Positions 29,067 to 39,076 of a DNA stretch of 46,843 nt are shown in pieces. Position 1 is the first letter of the stretch, and each line of letters starts with the position of its first letter. Position numbers and translations under genes: made by a program. Origin of the DNA: Candidatus Binatia bacterium (GTDB lineage: Bacteria > Desulfobacterota > Binatia > UBA9968 > JAJDTQ01). Under the pieces are notes generated by a model. It did not search any database, was not told the DNA's origin, and saw only the letters and a program-made list of their open reading frames with translations. The DNA lies in assembly GCA_022824205.1 (NCBI GenBank), contig JAJEAI010000134.1, positions 1-46,843 of the forward strand. The letters run 5' to 3'.

Positions 29067-30257
29067 GTGCATCGCACCTTGAGCGCCTATGTGACGGGTC
29101 AGATCCTCCCGCCGGTCCTGGTAGGCCTCCTCGCCTTTACCCTCGTCTTCCTGGCCGGCCGCATCCCCAGACTCATCGAGCTGGTGGTGAGCCGCGGCGC
29201 ACCGCTGGACCAGATCGCGAAGCTCTTCGCACTGATCCTGCCGACGCTGCTCGAAACGACCCTGCCGATGGCCTTCCTCCTGGGGATTCTGTATGGTTGC
29301 GGCCGCCTCGCGCGCGACAACGAGACCCTGGCGTTCAAGGCCTGCGGCATCGGCCCGGTTCACTTCCTGGTTCCCGTGCTTCTGCTGGGCGTGGCCGTCT
29401 CGCTGCTCACCCTCGGGTTGTCCATCTTCGTACGACCGGCCGCCAACCTCGCCGTCAAGCAAGAGCTATACGCCATGGCCAGGAACCGCGCCGGATCCCT
29501 GCTCAAGGAGAGGGTGTTCAACGACTTCTTCCCCGGCGTCCTCATTTACGTCGACAGGATCGTGCCTCCGGGAAATACGTTCCAGGGCATTCTGATCGTC
29601 GATCAGCGCGACCCGGACACGGAGCATCTTATCATCGGAAGGGTAGCGCTGCTACGTTCGAGCAACGTCACGAACTCCATCGGCTTGAGGCTTTACGACG
29701 GCATGGTCCATGAACGGCGCCCCGATCGTTCAGGCTTCAGCCAGACCTCCTTCAGCGTCTATAACCTGCAGTTGGAACTGGCGCCGCCGCCGGCACCGAA
29801 TGACGGTTCGGGGAGTCCCGAGGAGATGTCCTTGCGGAGCCTGCGCGAAGCGATTCGCGCGAAAACCGCACGGGGCATTGGCGCCGTACCGGAACTCATG
29901 GAACTGCATCGGCGTTTCGCCTTCCCGTTCGCGCCGCTGGTCTTCGCGGTCCTCGGCCTCGCCATCGTGCTTGCGCCCAGCCGTTCGCCGGCCGGGCGTT
30001 CCAACGGCGTGGCGGCGTGCCTCGCATGGCTGTTCGCCTATTATGCGCTGTTCGCCGTGGGCAGCGCCATGGGCGAGAACGGAAGGATGCCGGCCGCGCT
30101 GGCTCTGTGGCTCCCCAACCTCGTGGTCGGGTGCATCTCGGTCTGGCTGTTCATCCGGACACTGAGGGATTCGCCGGCCCTGCCGAGCCTCCTTGCGGGT
30201 GTCCGGCCCGGCGGCGGCCGGGGAAGCGGAGCCCGGCCCAAGGTCCGGGTCCGATGA
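29067..30257 (+). CDS. lptF: LPS export permease LptF (YjgP/YjgQ family)
   Basis: This is one of two membrane permeases of the LptB2FGC machine that lifts lipopolysaccharide out of the inner membrane. I choose the GTG at 29067-29069, giving about 396 residues beginning VHRTLSAYVTGQILPP; an upstream TTG would run into rlmB. Hydrophobic segments cluster at the N terminus (about residues 12-35, 50-75 and 90-115) and the C terminus (about residues 285-375). A periplasmic beta-jellyroll domain (ERVFNDFFPGVLIYVDRI) lies between them. It overlaps lptG by 4 nt (ATGA). Confidence 0.88.
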   Translation: MHRTLSAYVTGQILPPVLVGLLAFTLVFLAGRIPRLIELVVSRGAPLDQIAKLFALILPTLLETTLPMAFLLGILYGCGRLARDNETLAFKACGIGPVHFLVPVLLLGVAVSLLTLGLSIFVRPAANLAVKQELYAMARNRAGSLLKERVFNDFFPGVLIYVDRIVPPGNTFQGILIVDQRDPDTEHLIIGRVALLRSSNVTNSIGLRLYDGMVHERRPDRSGFSQTSFSVYNLQLELAPPPAPNDGSGSPEEMSLRSLREAIRAKTARGIGAVPELMELHRRFAFPFAPLVFAVLGLAIVLAPSRSPAGRSNGVAACLAWLFAYYALFAVGSAMGENGRMPAALALWLPNLVVGCISVWLFIRTLRDSPALPSLLAGVRPGGGRGSGARPKVRVR

Positions 30258-31366
30258 ACTCCTTCATGGACCGTGTGCCGGCTCCCGCCTTCGGCGGCAC
30301 GCTCGATATCTATCTGCTTCGCAGGTTCGCCGGCGCCTTTTGCGCGACGCTGCTCGTGGTGGTCTTGTTGCACCTGCTGGGTGACGTGTTCAACCGCGTG
30401 GACAACCTGATGGGGCACGACGCGACCTTGGCCAACGCCGTCCGGTTCTTCCTCTACCGGCTGCCCCTGTTGGTATCCCGCAGTATCGGTTTCGCCACGC
30501 TGGTGGCGGCCTTCCTCACCCTGGGCGCGCTGGCGCACCAAAAGGAACTGGTCGCCTTCGGAGCATCCGGCATCAGTCTGCACCGGATCACCGTCCCTTT
30601 TCTGCTGTTCGCCGTTGCCATCAGTGCCGGGACGTTCGTCTGGAACGAAACCGCGGTTCCGTTCTCCATGCGCCATGCCAAGTTCGTCTACGACGTGCAG
30701 GTGCGGAAGGCGCAACTTCAGTCGGTCTTCCGCGACAAGCAGATCTGGATACGCAGCGACGACGCCTTCATCCGCGCCGACGACTTCGACACGGAAACGG
30801 GCAGGCTGCGCGGATTGTCGATCTACCGGACGACGCCGCGGTTCAGGCTGGCGGGACTGATCGAGTCACCCGCGGCGTTGTGGAACGGAGACCGGTGGGT
30901 GCCCGAGGGAGGCACGGAATGGCGCTTCCTCGACGATGGAACCGTCGAAAAACACTCTGTCGCGGGGGAATTGCCCCTCGACGAACGGCCCGACGACTTT
31001 CGCATCTTCACACGCTCGCCCGACGAATTCAGCTACACCGAGTTGAAGGAGAGGATTCGAAGCCTTCGAAGAAAGGGAGTCGACACCGTGCGCGACACGG
31101 TGAACCTGCACACGAAAGTGGCGGTTCCACTGGTCACACCCATCACCATCCTGCTGGCCATCGCGTTCGCCGTGAGACCGGGGCGAAGAGACAGCATCGC
31201 CCTGAACCTCGCGGTGAGCGCCGCCATCGGCTTCTCGTACTGGGTCCTGTTGGGCTTCTGTGTCTCGCTGGGAAAGGCGGGCGCGATGCCGCCATGGGTC
31301 GCGGCCTGGCTGCCCAACATGGTGATGGGCGCCTTGAGCCTGTTTCTCTACGTGGGGTCGGAGTAG
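30254..31366 (+). CDS. lptG: LPS export permease LptG (YjgP/YjgQ family)
   Basis: This is the partner permease of LptF, with the same layout: N-terminal membrane helices (LDIYLLRRFAGAFCATLLVV start), a periplasmic domain (about residues 130-265) and C-terminal helices (VAVPLVTPITILLAIAFAVR onward). The ATG at 30254-30256 overlaps the lptF stop and gives 370 residues; a longer frame upstream lies over lptF. LptB and LptC are not in the window. The end is 6 nt from the convergent rpsI. Confidence 0.88.
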   Translation: MNSFMDRVPAPAFGGTLDIYLLRRFAGAFCATLLVVVLLHLLGDVFNRVDNLMGHDATLANAVRFFLYRLPLLVSRSIGFATLVAAFLTLGALAHQKELVAFGASGISLHRITVPFLLFAVAISAGTFVWNETAVPFSMRHAKFVYDVQVRKAQLQSVFRDKQIWIRSDDAFIRADDFDTETGRLRGLSIYRTTPRFRLAGLIESPAALWNGDRWVPEGGTEWRFLDDGTVEKHSVAGELPLDERPDDFRIFTRSPDEFSYTELKERIRSLRRKGVDTVRDTVNLHTKVAVPLVTPITILLAIAFAVRPGRRDSIALNLAVSAAIGFSYWVLLGFCVSLGKAGAMPPWVAAWLPNMVMGALSLFLYVGSE

Positions 31367-31372
31367 AGCGGA

Positions 31373-31765
31373 TCAGCGCTTGGAGAACTGTGGCCGCTTG
31401 CGGGCCTTGTGCCTGCCGTACTTCTTCCGCTCCACGGCGCGGGGATCACGCGTCACGTAACCGGCCTTTTTCAGCGGAACGCGGTAGGCCTCATCCACCT
31501 GCATCAATGCCCGGGTAATGCCGTGCCGGAGCGCCCCGGCCTGACCCGAGCTTCCGCCGCCCTTGACGTTGGCGACGATGTCGAAGTCTCCCAGCGTCCG
31601 GGTGACGTGAAAGGGCTGGTGCACGATCATCCGCGCGGTCTCACGCCCGAAATAATCTTCGAGCAAACGATCATTGATGCGAATGGCGCCCTGGCCCCGC
31701 TTCAGGTAAACCCGTGCCACCGACGTCTTGCGCCGGCCTGTCGCGTAAATGAGATCTTCCGCCAT
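31373..31765 (-). CDS. rpsI: 30S ribosomal protein S9
   Basis: The C-terminal tail of S9 touches P-site tRNA. The 130-residue protein begins with [19 protein letters not shown], has [19 protein letters not shown] and ends RKRPQFSKR, the invariant Lys-Arg tail. It is the second gene of the rplM-rpsI operon, 15 nt after rplM. Confidence 0.97.
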   Translation of the reverse strand: MAEDLIYATGRRKTSVARVYLKRGQGAIRINDRLLEDYFGRETARMIVHQPFHVTRTLGDFDIVANVKGGGSSGQAGALRHGITRALMQVDEAYRVPLKKAGYVTRDPRAVERKKYGRHKARKRPQFSKR

Positions 31766-31780
31766 GAGTGCTGAAACCTG

Positions 31781-32215
31781 TTAGACGGTCAACGGCATGG
31801 GCAACTGCGCCTGATGCGGATGCTCCGGACCCGCGTAGATTTTCAACTTCCCGAGCTGCCCTCTTCCAAGCCGGTTCTTCGGAAGCATCCCCTTCACGGC
31901 CAACCGCACCACCGCTTCGGGTTTCTTCTCCCGCATCTCGGACAGCGTTGCCACCCGCAACCCGCCGGGATAGCCGCTATGCCGGTAATAGCGCTTACCC
32001 GTTTCCTTGGAACCGGTAAGCTTGACACGCTTCGCGTTCACCACGATGACGAAGTCACCACCGTCCACATGTGGACTGAAGGATGGCTTGTGCTTGCCAC
32101 GGAGAACCCTGGCAATCTCGGAGGCCATCCTTCCGAGCACCTGGCCCTCCGCGTCGATGACATACCACCGACGCTGGGCCAGAGATTCGGCTTTCGTCAT
32201 CTGAACCGTGCGCAT
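31781..32215 (-). CDS. rplM: 50S ribosomal protein L13
   Basis: L13 is an early 50S assembly protein. The ATG at 32213-32215 gives 144 residues starting [20 protein letters not shown], like the MKT start of the family; a TTG four codons upstream is ignored. Signatures are [19 protein letters not shown] and [20 protein letters not shown]. It follows tRNA-Asp by only 14 nt, so the tRNA and protein genes share a transcript. Confidence 0.96.
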   Translation of the reverse strand: MRTVQMTKAESLAQRRWYVIDAEGQVLGRMASEIARVLRGKHKPSFSPHVDGGDFVIVVNAKRVKLTGSKETGKRYYRHSGYPGGLRVATLSEMREKKPEAVVRLAVKGMLPKNRLGRGQLGKLKIYAGPEHPHQAQLPMPLTV

Positions 32216-32229
32216 GCTTGAAACCAATC

Positions 32230-32306
32230 TGGCGGGGCCGACGAGACTCGAACTCGCGACCTCCGGCGTGACAGGCCGGCGTTCTAACCAGCTGAACTAC
32301 GGCCCC
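32230..32306 (-). tRNA. tRNA-Asp (anticodon GTC)
   Basis: Acceptor GGGGCCG pairs with CGGCCCC, the anticodon loop CTGTCAC sits on a CCGGC/GCCGG stem, and the T loop is TTCGAGT. Discriminator G (the usual AspRS identity base) and CCA are encoded. A strong promoter lies just upstream. Confidence 0.96.
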
Positions 32307-32320
32307 GCATCGAACTTTGC

Positions 32321-32349
32321 AGTATAACCCCTGACCGGCTGGATTGCAA
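32321..32349 (-). promoter_or_regulatory. Sigma-70-type promoter for tRNA-Asp-rplM-rpsI
   Basis: On the minus strand TTGCAA (32349-32344) is followed after exactly 17 nt by TATACT (32326-32321), a near-consensus -10 box. Transcription would begin near 32314, about 8 nt before the mature tRNA-Asp 5' end. It sits between tRNA-Val and tRNA-Asp. Confidence 0.75.
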
Positions 32350-32365
32350 CCCGTACGGGGGCCAG

Positions 32366-32438
32366 TGGGCGGTACAGGACTTGAACCTGTGACCCCCGGC
32401 TTGTAAGGCCGATGCTCTCCCAACTGAGCTAACCGCCC
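32366..32438 (-). tRNA. tRNA-Val (anticodon TAC)
   Basis: Acceptor GGGCGGT pairs with ACCGCCC and the anticodon loop CTTACAA sits on a TCGGC/GCCGG-type stem with one wobble pair. The discriminator is A. The next bases are CTG, so the CCA tail is not encoded. It lies between lon and tRNA-Asp; no promoter of its own is evident in the 73-nt spacer from lon. Confidence 0.94.
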
Positions 32439-32511
32439 ACAGGCCCCCGTGACATGGAACGCGCCGTGCCCCCCGAAGAGCGTCACGCGGGTTGCCGGGA
32501 TGTCCCTCCGA

Positions 32512-34977
32512 TCACTGCGGAAGGCTGGGCCTCGGCTCTACGTCCTTTTTCTGGAACCCCGCGGCGGGGGCTTCGCCCGCGTCGTCGTCCAGTTCGGCCC
32601 GCGCGAAAAGCGCATCCGGATCGCTCACCACGAGGGCGCGCTTGAGAACGTCATCCATGTGTGAAACCAGGATCAACTCCACGCCCTTCAGGATGGTCGA
32701 GGGGATGTCGTTGATGTCCTTCTTGTTCTCCTCCGGGATGAGGACCGTCTTGATCCCGCCGCGATGAGCCGCCAGCACCTTCTCCTTCAGACCGCCGATG
32801 GGCAGCACATTGCCCCGCAGGGTGATCTCGCCGGTCATCGCCACGTCGTGATAGACGGGGATACGGGTGAGGGCCGAAACGAGCGACGTGGCCATGGTGA
32901 TCCCCGCCGACGGTCCGTCCTTGGGGATCGCTCCCTCGGGCACATGGATGTGGATGTCGTTCTTTTGGTAGAAGTCCTTCTCCAACCCCAGATCCCGCGC
33001 TCGTGAACGCACGTAGCTCATGGCCGCCTGCGCCGACTCCTGCATGACGTCGCCCAGCTTCCCCGTGATCGTGAGCTGGCCCTTGCCCGGCATGATGGAC
33101 ACCTCGGTGGACAGCAACTCGCCACCCAGTTCCGTCCAGGCCAGACCGGTGGTCGTACCGACCCTGTGGCTGTCCTCGGCCATTCCGTACCGGAACTTCG
33201 CCGGTCCCAGGTACTTCTGGAGGTTGCGAGCCCCCACCGCCGTCCTGGACGCGCGGTCGTTCTTCACCACGTCGACGGCAACCTTCCGGCAAATGGACGC
33301 GACCTCGCGTTCGAGGTTACGGACGCCGGCTTCCTTGGTGTAGTGGCGCACGAGCCCCAGAATCGCGCTGTCGGAGAGAACGATGTTGTCCTCCGTCAGC
33401 CCGTTGGCCTCGCGCTGCTTCACCACCAGGTACTTCTTCGCAATGTTGAGCTTCTCCAGCTCGGTATAGCCCGCGATGCGGATGATCTCCATCCTGTCCT
33501 GCAAGGGCCGCGGGATCCCGTCGAGCGTATTGGCCGTGGTGATGAACATCACCTTGGAGAGGTCGTAGTCGAGGTCCAGGTAGTGATCGTTGAAGGCCTG
33601 GTTCTGTTCGGGATCGAGCACTTCCAGGAGGGCCGAGGACGGATCGCCACGGAAGTCCATGGACATCTTGTCCACCTCGTCCATGAGAAACACCGGGTTG
33701 CTCGACCCGGCCTTCTTGAGGGACTGGATGATCTTCCCCGGCAGGGCGCCGATGTAGGTGCGCCGATGTCCGCGTATCTCGGCCTCGTCGCGCACCCCGC
33801 CCAACGATACGCGGACGAACTTCCTTCCGGTAGCGCGTGCGATGGAACGCCCCAGGGAGGTCTTGCCGACGCCGGGAGGTCCCACCAGACAGAGGATGGG
33901 GCCCTTGATCTTGCCTACGAGGCTCTGCACCGCCAGATATTCGAGAATCCTCTCCTTGACCTTGTCCAGTCCATAGTGGTCCTCTTCCAGGACCGTCTCG
34001 GCATCGGTGATGTCCAGCTTGTCCTCGGTGTAGTCGTTCCACGGAAGGCCGAGGATCCAGTCGATGTAGTTCCGCACCACGGTCGCCTCGGCGGACATGG
34101 GGGACATCATCTTGAGCTTCTTGAGCTCTTTCTCCACCTTCTCCTTGGCCTCGGCGGAGAGCTTCTTCTGTTTGATCTTCTCTTCGATCTCCTGCATCTC
34201 GTTCTTGAACTCGTCCTTCTCGCCAAGCTCCTTCTGGATCGCCCGCATCTGCTCGTTCAGGTAGTATTCCTTCTGCGAACGCTCCATCTGCTTCTTGACG
34301 CGTGAACGAATCCTCCGCTCCACCTCCAGGATTTCGATTTCCGCCCGCATGTGCCCCAGCACCTTCTCGAGGCGCTCGCCGGCGTTGATGGTCTCAAGCA
34401 GGACCTGCCGTTCCTCCAGCTTGATTCCGAGATGCCCGATGATCGTGTCCGCGAGCTTGCCGGGCTCCTCGATGGCGGAAACGGTCATCACCATCTCGGG
34501 CGGTATCTTCTTCTTCACCTTGACGTAGTTCTCGAAGGCACCGTGGACCTCGCGCACCACGGCCCCCGCCTCCGCGCCCTGATCCGCCACGTCCTCGAGC
34601 TCCTCCACCTCCACCAGGAAGTATTCCGGATGCGTCAGGTAGCGCGCGATCTTGCCCCGGCGCTTGCCCTCCACCAGGACCTTGACCGTCCCGTCGGGCA
34701 ACTTCAGCATCTGCACGACGTTGCCGAGCGTGCCGATGAGGTAGATGTCGTCCTCTCCCGGTTCGTTGGTCCTGGCGTCCTTCTGCGACGCCAGAAAGAT
34801 CGGCGTCTGTTTCCGGGATGCCTCCTCGAGGGCACGGATCGACTTCTGCCGGCCGACGAACAGGGGCACCACCATGTGGGGAAAGACGATGATGTCCCGG
34901 AGGGGCAGCAACGGAGCCTGCACCGTGTTTTCCGTTCCCTGCTCGCTGTCATCCTTCTTGTCGCTGCGAAATAGCAT
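32512..34977 (-). CDS. lon: ATP-dependent protease Lon (LonA type)
   Basis: This is a cytoplasmic AAA+ serine protease that degrades damaged and short-lived proteins. The ATG at 34975-34977 gives 821 residues starting [10 protein letters not shown]. The order is: N-terminal LON domain (about 20-215), coiled coil, AAA+ module with GPPGVGKTS (Walker A) and VFLMDEVDK (Walker B), then the protease domain. The catalytic dyad is Ser690 in KDGPSAGIT and Lys733 in GGLKEK. The start lies 11 nt after clpX. Confidence 0.97.
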   Translation of the reverse strand: MLFRSDKKDDSEQGTENTVQAPLLPLRDIIVFPHMVVPLFVGRQKSIRALEEASRKQTPIFLASQKDARTNEPGEDDIYLIGTLGNVVQMLKLPDGTVKVLVEGKRRGKIARYLTHPEYFLVEVEELEDVADQGAEAGAVVREVHGAFENYVKVKKKIPPEMVMTVSAIEEPGKLADTIIGHLGIKLEERQVLLETINAGERLEKVLGHMRAEIEILEVERRIRSRVKKQMERSQKEYYLNEQMRAIQKELGEKDEFKNEMQEIEEKIKQKKLSAEAKEKVEKELKKLKMMSPMSAEATVVRNYIDWILGLPWNDYTEDKLDITDAETVLEEDHYGLDKVKERILEYLAVQSLVGKIKGPILCLVGPPGVGKTSLGRSIARATGRKFVRVSLGGVRDEAEIRGHRRTYIGALPGKIIQSLKKAGSSNPVFLMDEVDKMSMDFRGDPSSALLEVLDPEQNQAFNDHYLDLDYDLSKVMFITTANTLDGIPRPLQDRMEIIRIAGYTELEKLNIAKKYLVVKQREANGLTEDNIVLSDSAILGLVRHYTKEAGVRNLEREVASICRKVAVDVVKNDRASRTAVGARNLQKYLGPAKFRYGMAEDSHRVGTTTGLAWTELGGELLSTEVSIMPGKGQLTITGKLGDVMQESAQAAMSYVRSRARDLGLEKDFYQKNDIHIHVPEGAIPKDGPSAGITMATSLVSALTRIPVYHDVAMTGEITLRGNVLPIGGLKEKVLAAHRGGIKTVLIPEENKKDINDIPSTILKGVELILVSHMDDVLKRALVVSDPDALFARAELDDDAGEAPAAGFQKKDVEPRPSLPQ

Positions 34978-34988
34978 CGGTACTCCCC

Positions 34989-36242
34989 TTACGCGCTCTC
35001 CGCCGCCTTCGAGTATACCACCATCGGAGGTTCGTTGCGGGTCATGACCTCCTCCGTGATGACCACCTCCTTGAGGTTGGGCTGAGACGGCATCTCGTAC
35101 ATCACGTCGAGCATGGTGTTCTCCATGATGGCCCTCAGCCCGCGCGCCCCGGACTTCCGCTTCATGGCCTCCCGTGCAATAGCCCAAAGCGCCTCGTCTG
35201 TAAAGTTAAGATGCACTCCCTCCATTTCGAACAGCTTGCAGTACTGCTTGGTAAGGGCGTTCTTCGGCTCCTTCAGGATCTGCACCAGCGCTTCTTCGTT
35301 GAGTTCGTCCAGCGTGGCGATCACCGGCAGCCGCCCGACGAACTCCGGGATCAGGCCGAATTTGAGGAGATCCTCGGGTTGCACGTCGTGCAGGGAGCGC
35401 ACCTCGGGGCGGATTTCCACCTCCGTCCCGTTGCCGCCGAAACCCAGGCGCCGGCGCCCCGTGCGCCGCCGGATGATGTCCTCGATGCCCACGAACGCGC
35501 CCCCGCAGATGAAGAGGATGTTGGTCGTATCGACCTGGAGGAACTCCTGCTGCGGGTGCTTCCTACCGCCCTTGGGGGGCACGCTCGCCGTCGTGCCCTC
35601 GATGATCTTCAGCAACGCCTGCTGCACGCCTTCGCCCGAGACGTCGCGGGTGATCGACGGGTTCTCCGACTTGCGCGAGATCTTGTCGATCTCGTCGATG
35701 TAGACGATGCCCCGCTGCGCCTTCTCCACGTCGTACTCCGCGGACTGCAGCAGGTTGAGGATGATGTTCTCGACGTCTTCACCGACGTAGCCTGCCTCCG
35801 TGAGGCTGGTGGCGTCCGCGATGGTGAAGGGCACCTGCAGAAGGCGCGCCAGCGTCTGCGCCAGCAGGGTCTTGCCGGAGCCGGTGGGGCCCAGCAGCAG
35901 GATGTTGCTCTTCTGCAGCTCCACGTCTCCGGCGAGAGCCTGGTTGTCGATGCGCTTGTAATGGTTGTGGACCGCCACCGAGAGAATCTTCTTGGCCGGT
36001 TCCTGCCCGACCACGTACTGGTCCAGCACGCGCTTGATCTCCACCGGTTTCGGGACCCCGGACGAAGCCGTGATCGCCTCGTCGTGCTCGCACTCCTCCG
36101 CGATGATGTCGTTGCACAAGTCGATGCACTCGTCGCAGATGTAGACGGTGGGACCCGCGATCAGCTTGCGGACCTCGTCCTGGCTCTTGCCGCAGAAGGA
36201 ACAGACGAGATTGCCGGAACGATCATCCCCGTGCTTCGGCAT
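34989..36242 (-). CDS. clpX: ClpXP protease ATPase subunit ClpX
   Basis: This hexameric unfoldase feeds ClpP. In its 417 residues are an N-terminal zinc-binding domain (CSFC near residue 14 and CDEC near 36), [15 protein letters not shown] (Walker A), [10 protein letters not shown] (Walker B) and pore motifs including YVGEDV. The loop with the ClpP-docking IGF-type motif is hard to fix by eye. It lies 12 nt after clpP. Confidence 0.97.
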   Translation of the reverse strand: MPKHGDDRSGNLVCSFCGKSQDEVRKLIAGPTVYICDECIDLCNDIIAEECEHDEAITASSGVPKPVEIKRVLDQYVVGQEPAKKILSVAVHNHYKRIDNQALAGDVELQKSNILLLGPTGSGKTLLAQTLARLLQVPFTIADATSLTEAGYVGEDVENIILNLLQSAEYDVEKAQRGIVYIDEIDKISRKSENPSITRDVSGEGVQQALLKIIEGTTASVPPKGGRKHPQQEFLQVDTTNILFICGGAFVGIEDIIRRRTGRRRLGFGGNGTEVEIRPEVRSLHDVQPEDLLKFGLIPEFVGRLPVIATLDELNEEALVQILKEPKNALTKQYCKLFEMEGVHLNFTDEALWAIAREAMKRKSGARGLRAIMENTMLDVMYEMPSQPNLKEVVITEEVMTRNEPPMVVYSKAAESA

Positions 36243-36254
36243 TGAAATACCCCC

Positions 36255-36857
36255 TCACCCCTTTGCGGTTACGTCAAGGCGGCTGGTGATCACTTCATCC
36301 ACCAATCCATACTCCAAAGCCTGCTGTCCCGTCATGAACATGTCCCGGTCCGTATCCTTCTCGATTCGCTTGAGCGACTGCCCCGTATGCTTGACGAGAA
36401 TCGCGCCAAGCTCCTCCCGCATTCTCAGGATCTCCCGCGCCTGGATGTCCACGTCGGCGGCGGTCCCCTGAAAACCGCCGAGGGGCTGGTGGATCATGAT
36501 GCGCGAGTGCGGCAGCGCGTAGCGTTTGCCCTTCTCGCCAGACGCAAGCAACACGGCCCCCATGCTGGCGGCCTGACCCAGGCAAACGGTGGAAACCTGG
36601 GGCCGGATGTACTGGATGGTATCGTAGATGGCCAGACCGGCGGTCACCGAGCCGCCCGGGGAATTGATGTAGAAATAGATGTCGCGTTCTGCGTCCTCGG
36701 ACTCGAGGAACAGCAACTGAGCGGTGATGAGATTCGCCACCTCGTCCACCACGGGGCTGCCCAGGAAGACGATCCGGTCCTTGAGGAGCCGGGAGTAAAT
36801 GTCGTAAGCCCGTTCCCCGCGTCCGGTCTGCTCGACGACGAAAGGAATGAAGTTCAT
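36255..36857 (-). CDS. clpP: ATP-dependent Clp protease proteolytic subunit ClpP
   Basis: This 200-residue serine protease forms the double-heptamer chamber used by ClpX. The catalytic triad is Ser98 (GQAASMGA), His123 (RIMIHQP) and Asp172 (DTDRD). The N terminus [16 protein letters not shown] is the usual short processed region. It lies 34 nt after tig; tig-clpP-clpX-lon is a common quality-control arrangement. Confidence 0.98.
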   Translation of the reverse strand: MNFIPFVVEQTGRGERAYDIYSRLLKDRIVFLGSPVVDEVANLITAQLLFLESEDAERDIYFYINSPGGSVTAGLAIYDTIQYIRPQVSTVCLGQAASMGAVLLASGEKGKRYALPHSRIMIHQPLGGFQGTAADVDIQAREILRMREELGAILVKHTGQSLKRIEKDTDRDMFMTGQQALEYGLVDEVITSRLDVTAKG

Positions 36858-36891
36858 GCTGCGTTAACCTTAGCCCCTTTTGGGACGACCA

Positions 36892-38208
36892 TCAACCTTT
36901 TTCCACCGGCTCCACCAGCGTCACCTCGGCTTGCTCCAACAGGAATTCCAGGGTCTTCTCGGATACGATCTGCGAACGCAGACTGGCCCGCGCCCAATCC
37001 TGGCGGTACTGTTCGCGCACCAACGCGGCCCGGTCGCCGCTGGCCCTGGCTATCGCATCGATGCGTGCGTCCACCTCGTCCTCGGAAGCCGTGATCGCCT
37101 CGGCGTCGGCGATCTTTCCAACCAGCAGCGACGCCTTCACCCGGCGTTGGGCCTGGGGGGTGAGTTCCTCCCGCAACTCGTCCGTGGTGGGCTCGGGCGC
37201 ATCCGGCGGCGCCGCTTCCCGTTGGCTGGCGGCGCGGTTCATCAGGTACGACAACTCGCGCTCCACCATCGACGGAGGCGCCTCCACGTCGTGCTCCTCC
37301 AGGAGGTGCTCGACGATCCGGTCATGCAACCGGGTGTTCTGAAATGCCTCGACCTCGCGTTGCAACTCCGAGCGCGCCTTCTCCCGCAACTCGTCCAGCG
37401 AGTCGCACTCGCCGTAATCCCGCGCGAAGTCGTCGTCCAGGGGTGGCAGGGCCTTGCGCCGTATGTCCCGCACCGTCACCGTGAAGTCCGCCTGCCTGCC
37501 CGCCAGGCGCGGCTCTTGGGAATCCTCGGGAAAGGGCACCACGATACTGCCGGGAACGTCCCGTTCCATGCCTACGAGGCCGCGCTCGAACTCGGGCAGC
37601 GCGGTACCCGCGCCGATTTCCACCGGGAAGCTCTCGGCCGTGCCGCCGGCAAAGGACTCGCCATCCACCGTGCCCTCGAAGTCGATGAACACGTAGTCCC
37701 CGTCCTCTACCCGATCACGTCCCTCCACGGGCTCCAGTTGCGCGCTGCGGTCCCGGAGGGTCTCCAGCGCCCGCTGCACCTCCTCGTCGCCCACGTCCAC
37801 GCGCGGGCGCTCCAGCCCGATGGCGCGATAGTCCTTGAGCACGATGTCCGGCTTCACCTCGAGCACGGCGGAGAACGCGAACGGCTGCCCGTCGTTCAAC
37901 TCACCGGTCTCGAGGCGCGGCTCCGACACGGGTTCGATCCCCTGCTCCCGCACGGCCTCGGCGAGGGTCGCTTCCACGATCCCGGACAGCGCCTGAGCCT
38001 GGATCTCGGCGCCGTACAGCCCGCGCAACACGTGCCGTGGGACCTTGCCCGCGCGAAAACCGCGCACTCGTGCGCTCCGCCCGAACTCGCGATAGATCTG
38101 GGTGAAGGCCTTCGTCACCCGCTCCGCGGGGACCTCGACGCGAAGTCTTCGCTGGGTGGGCGTCACGACATCGACTTGCGTCTGCGTTTCCGTACCGGCC
38201 TCTGCCAT
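36892..38208 (-). CDS. tig: Trigger factor (ribosome-associated chaperone)
   Basis: This 438-residue chaperone meets nascent chains at L23. The ATG at 38206-38208 gives MAEAGTETQTQVDVV; the frame upstream overlaps tRNA-Leu and is discarded. The ribosome-binding signature GFRAGKVPRHVL is near residue 50. The FKBP-type prolyl isomerase domain (DGDYVFIDFEGTVDGESFAG) spans about residues 155-240. The helical C-terminal chaperone arms follow. The domain order is the usual one. Confidence 0.95.
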   Translation of the reverse strand: MAEAGTETQTQVDVVTPTQRRLRVEVPAERVTKAFTQIYREFGRSARVRGFRAGKVPRHVLRGLYGAEIQAQALSGIVEATLAEAVREQGIEPVSEPRLETGELNDGQPFAFSAVLEVKPDIVLKDYRAIGLERPRVDVGDEEVQRALETLRDRSAQLEPVEGRDRVEDGDYVFIDFEGTVDGESFAGGTAESFPVEIGAGTALPEFERGLVGMERDVPGSIVVPFPEDSQEPRLAGRQADFTVTVRDIRRKALPPLDDDFARDYGECDSLDELREKARSELQREVEAFQNTRLHDRIVEHLLEEHDVEAPPSMVERELSYLMNRAASQREAAPPDAPEPTTDELREELTPQAQRRVKASLLVGKIADAEAITASEDEVDARIDAIARASGDRAALVREQYRQDWARASLRSQIVSEKTLEFLLEQAEVTLVEPVEKG

Positions 38209-38307
38209 GTGGTCTCCATCCCTGAAGGTTCCGTCCACCCTCCCCGACATCGGCGCCGGTAGAAGGCGGACGCCGTGCCACGGACGTCCTGCACGACGTT
38301 GCCACGA

Positions 38308-38390
38308 TGGTGCGAGAGGGGGGACTCGAACCCCCACGGTTGCCCGCTAGATCCTAAATCTAGTGCGTCTACCAGTTCCGCCACTCTCGC
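38308..38390 (-). tRNA. tRNA-Leu (anticodon TAG)
   Basis: This is a class II tRNA with a short extra arm (CGGGCAACCG region). Acceptor GCGAGAG pairs with CTCTCGC, and the anticodon loop TTTAGGA sits on a CTAGA/TCTAG stem. Discriminator A and CCA are encoded. It lies 100 nt upstream of tig, the same tRNA-Leu/tig pairing seen in many proteobacteria. Confidence 0.95.
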
Positions 38391-38463
38391 ACCGCGCGCC
38401 CCGTGCCGTCCGGTGTCGCGGGGCGCAAAACGGCCGGAAGAACCCCGGCAAAACCGGTCTCCT

Positions 38464-38492
38464 CTCTAACAATCCCGCGAACCGCAAGTCAA
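38464..38492 (-). promoter_or_regulatory. Possible promoter for tRNA-Leu-tig
   Basis: On the minus strand TTGACT (38492-38487) is followed after 17 nt by TTAGAG (38469-38464). The -35 box is good but the -10 box is poor, so this is tentative. It is the best candidate in the 166-nt gap between tRNA-Lys and tRNA-Leu, which otherwise shows no gene. Confidence 0.35.
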
Positions 38493-38556
38493 GATCACCG
38501 CCGGGCTCGGCGGATCGAACCGACAGACGGCAAGGCATTGGAGGGAAGGAGTGGAG

Positions 38557-38629
38557 TGGGCCGCCAGGGATTCGAACCCCGGACCAACTGATTAAGAGTC
38601 AGCTGCTCTACCAACTGAGCTAGCGGCCC
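38557..38629 (-). tRNA. tRNA-Lys (anticodon CTT)
   Basis: Acceptor GGGCCGC pairs with GCGGCCC, the anticodon loop CTCTTAA sits on a GCTGA/TCAGT-type stem, and the T loop is TTCGAAT. Discriminator A is followed by CTC, so no CCA tail is encoded. Confidence 0.94.
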
Positions 38630-38653
38630 GCACGTGATTGGTCGAGTGAAAAC

Positions 38654-38730
38654 TGGGGTGAGTGAAGGGACTTGAACCCTCAACCCCTGGAGCCACAGTC
38701 CAGTGCTCTAACCAATTGAGCTACACTCAC
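38654..38730 (-). tRNA. tRNA-His (anticodon GTG)
   Basis: Acceptor GTGAGTG pairs with CACTCAC and the anticodon loop is CTGTGGC. A G at position -1 (38731) faces discriminator C, the identity pair of tRNA-His, and CCA is encoded. Confidence 0.95.
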
Positions 38731-38757
38731 CAGAACACGTCCATGAACACAAACATC

Positions 38758-38834
<77 letters not shown>

Positions 38835-38920
38835 GTCGAACCGTGCCTTCAAGATCCTCCCGGCGGGGCCCTCTTCCCGGCTCCGGCGGCCCTCCGTGGA
38901 CGACCACGGCCTTGCCCGCA

Positions 38921-38997
38921 TGGTCGGGGCGAGCCGATTTGAACGGCCGACCCCCTGCTCCCAAGGCAGGTGCGCTACCTGGCTGCGCCACGCCCCG
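38921..38997 (-). tRNA. tRNA-Pro (anticodon TGG)
   Basis: Acceptor CGGGGCG pairs with CGCCCCG, and the anticodon loop CTTGGGA sits on a CCTGC/GCAGG stem. Discriminator A and CCA are encoded. It is first in the cluster Pro-Arg-His-Lys(-Leu), directly behind a strong promoter. Confidence 0.95.
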
Positions 38998-39010
38998 TCA
39001 CGGACTCTTG

Positions 39011-39038
39011 ATTGTACCTCATGCGGCGTCGATATCAA
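39011..39038 (-). promoter_or_regulatory. Sigma-70-type promoter for the tRNA-Pro cluster
   Basis: On the minus strand TTGATA (39038-39033) is followed after 16 nt by TACAAT (39016-39011). Transcription would start near 39004, about 7 nt before the mature tRNA-Pro 5' end. It lies in the spacer after rph. Confidence 0.72.
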
Positions 39039-39076
39039 CCCCGGAGGCCTGTGGCACGCTCATGGGCGGCGCCGTT

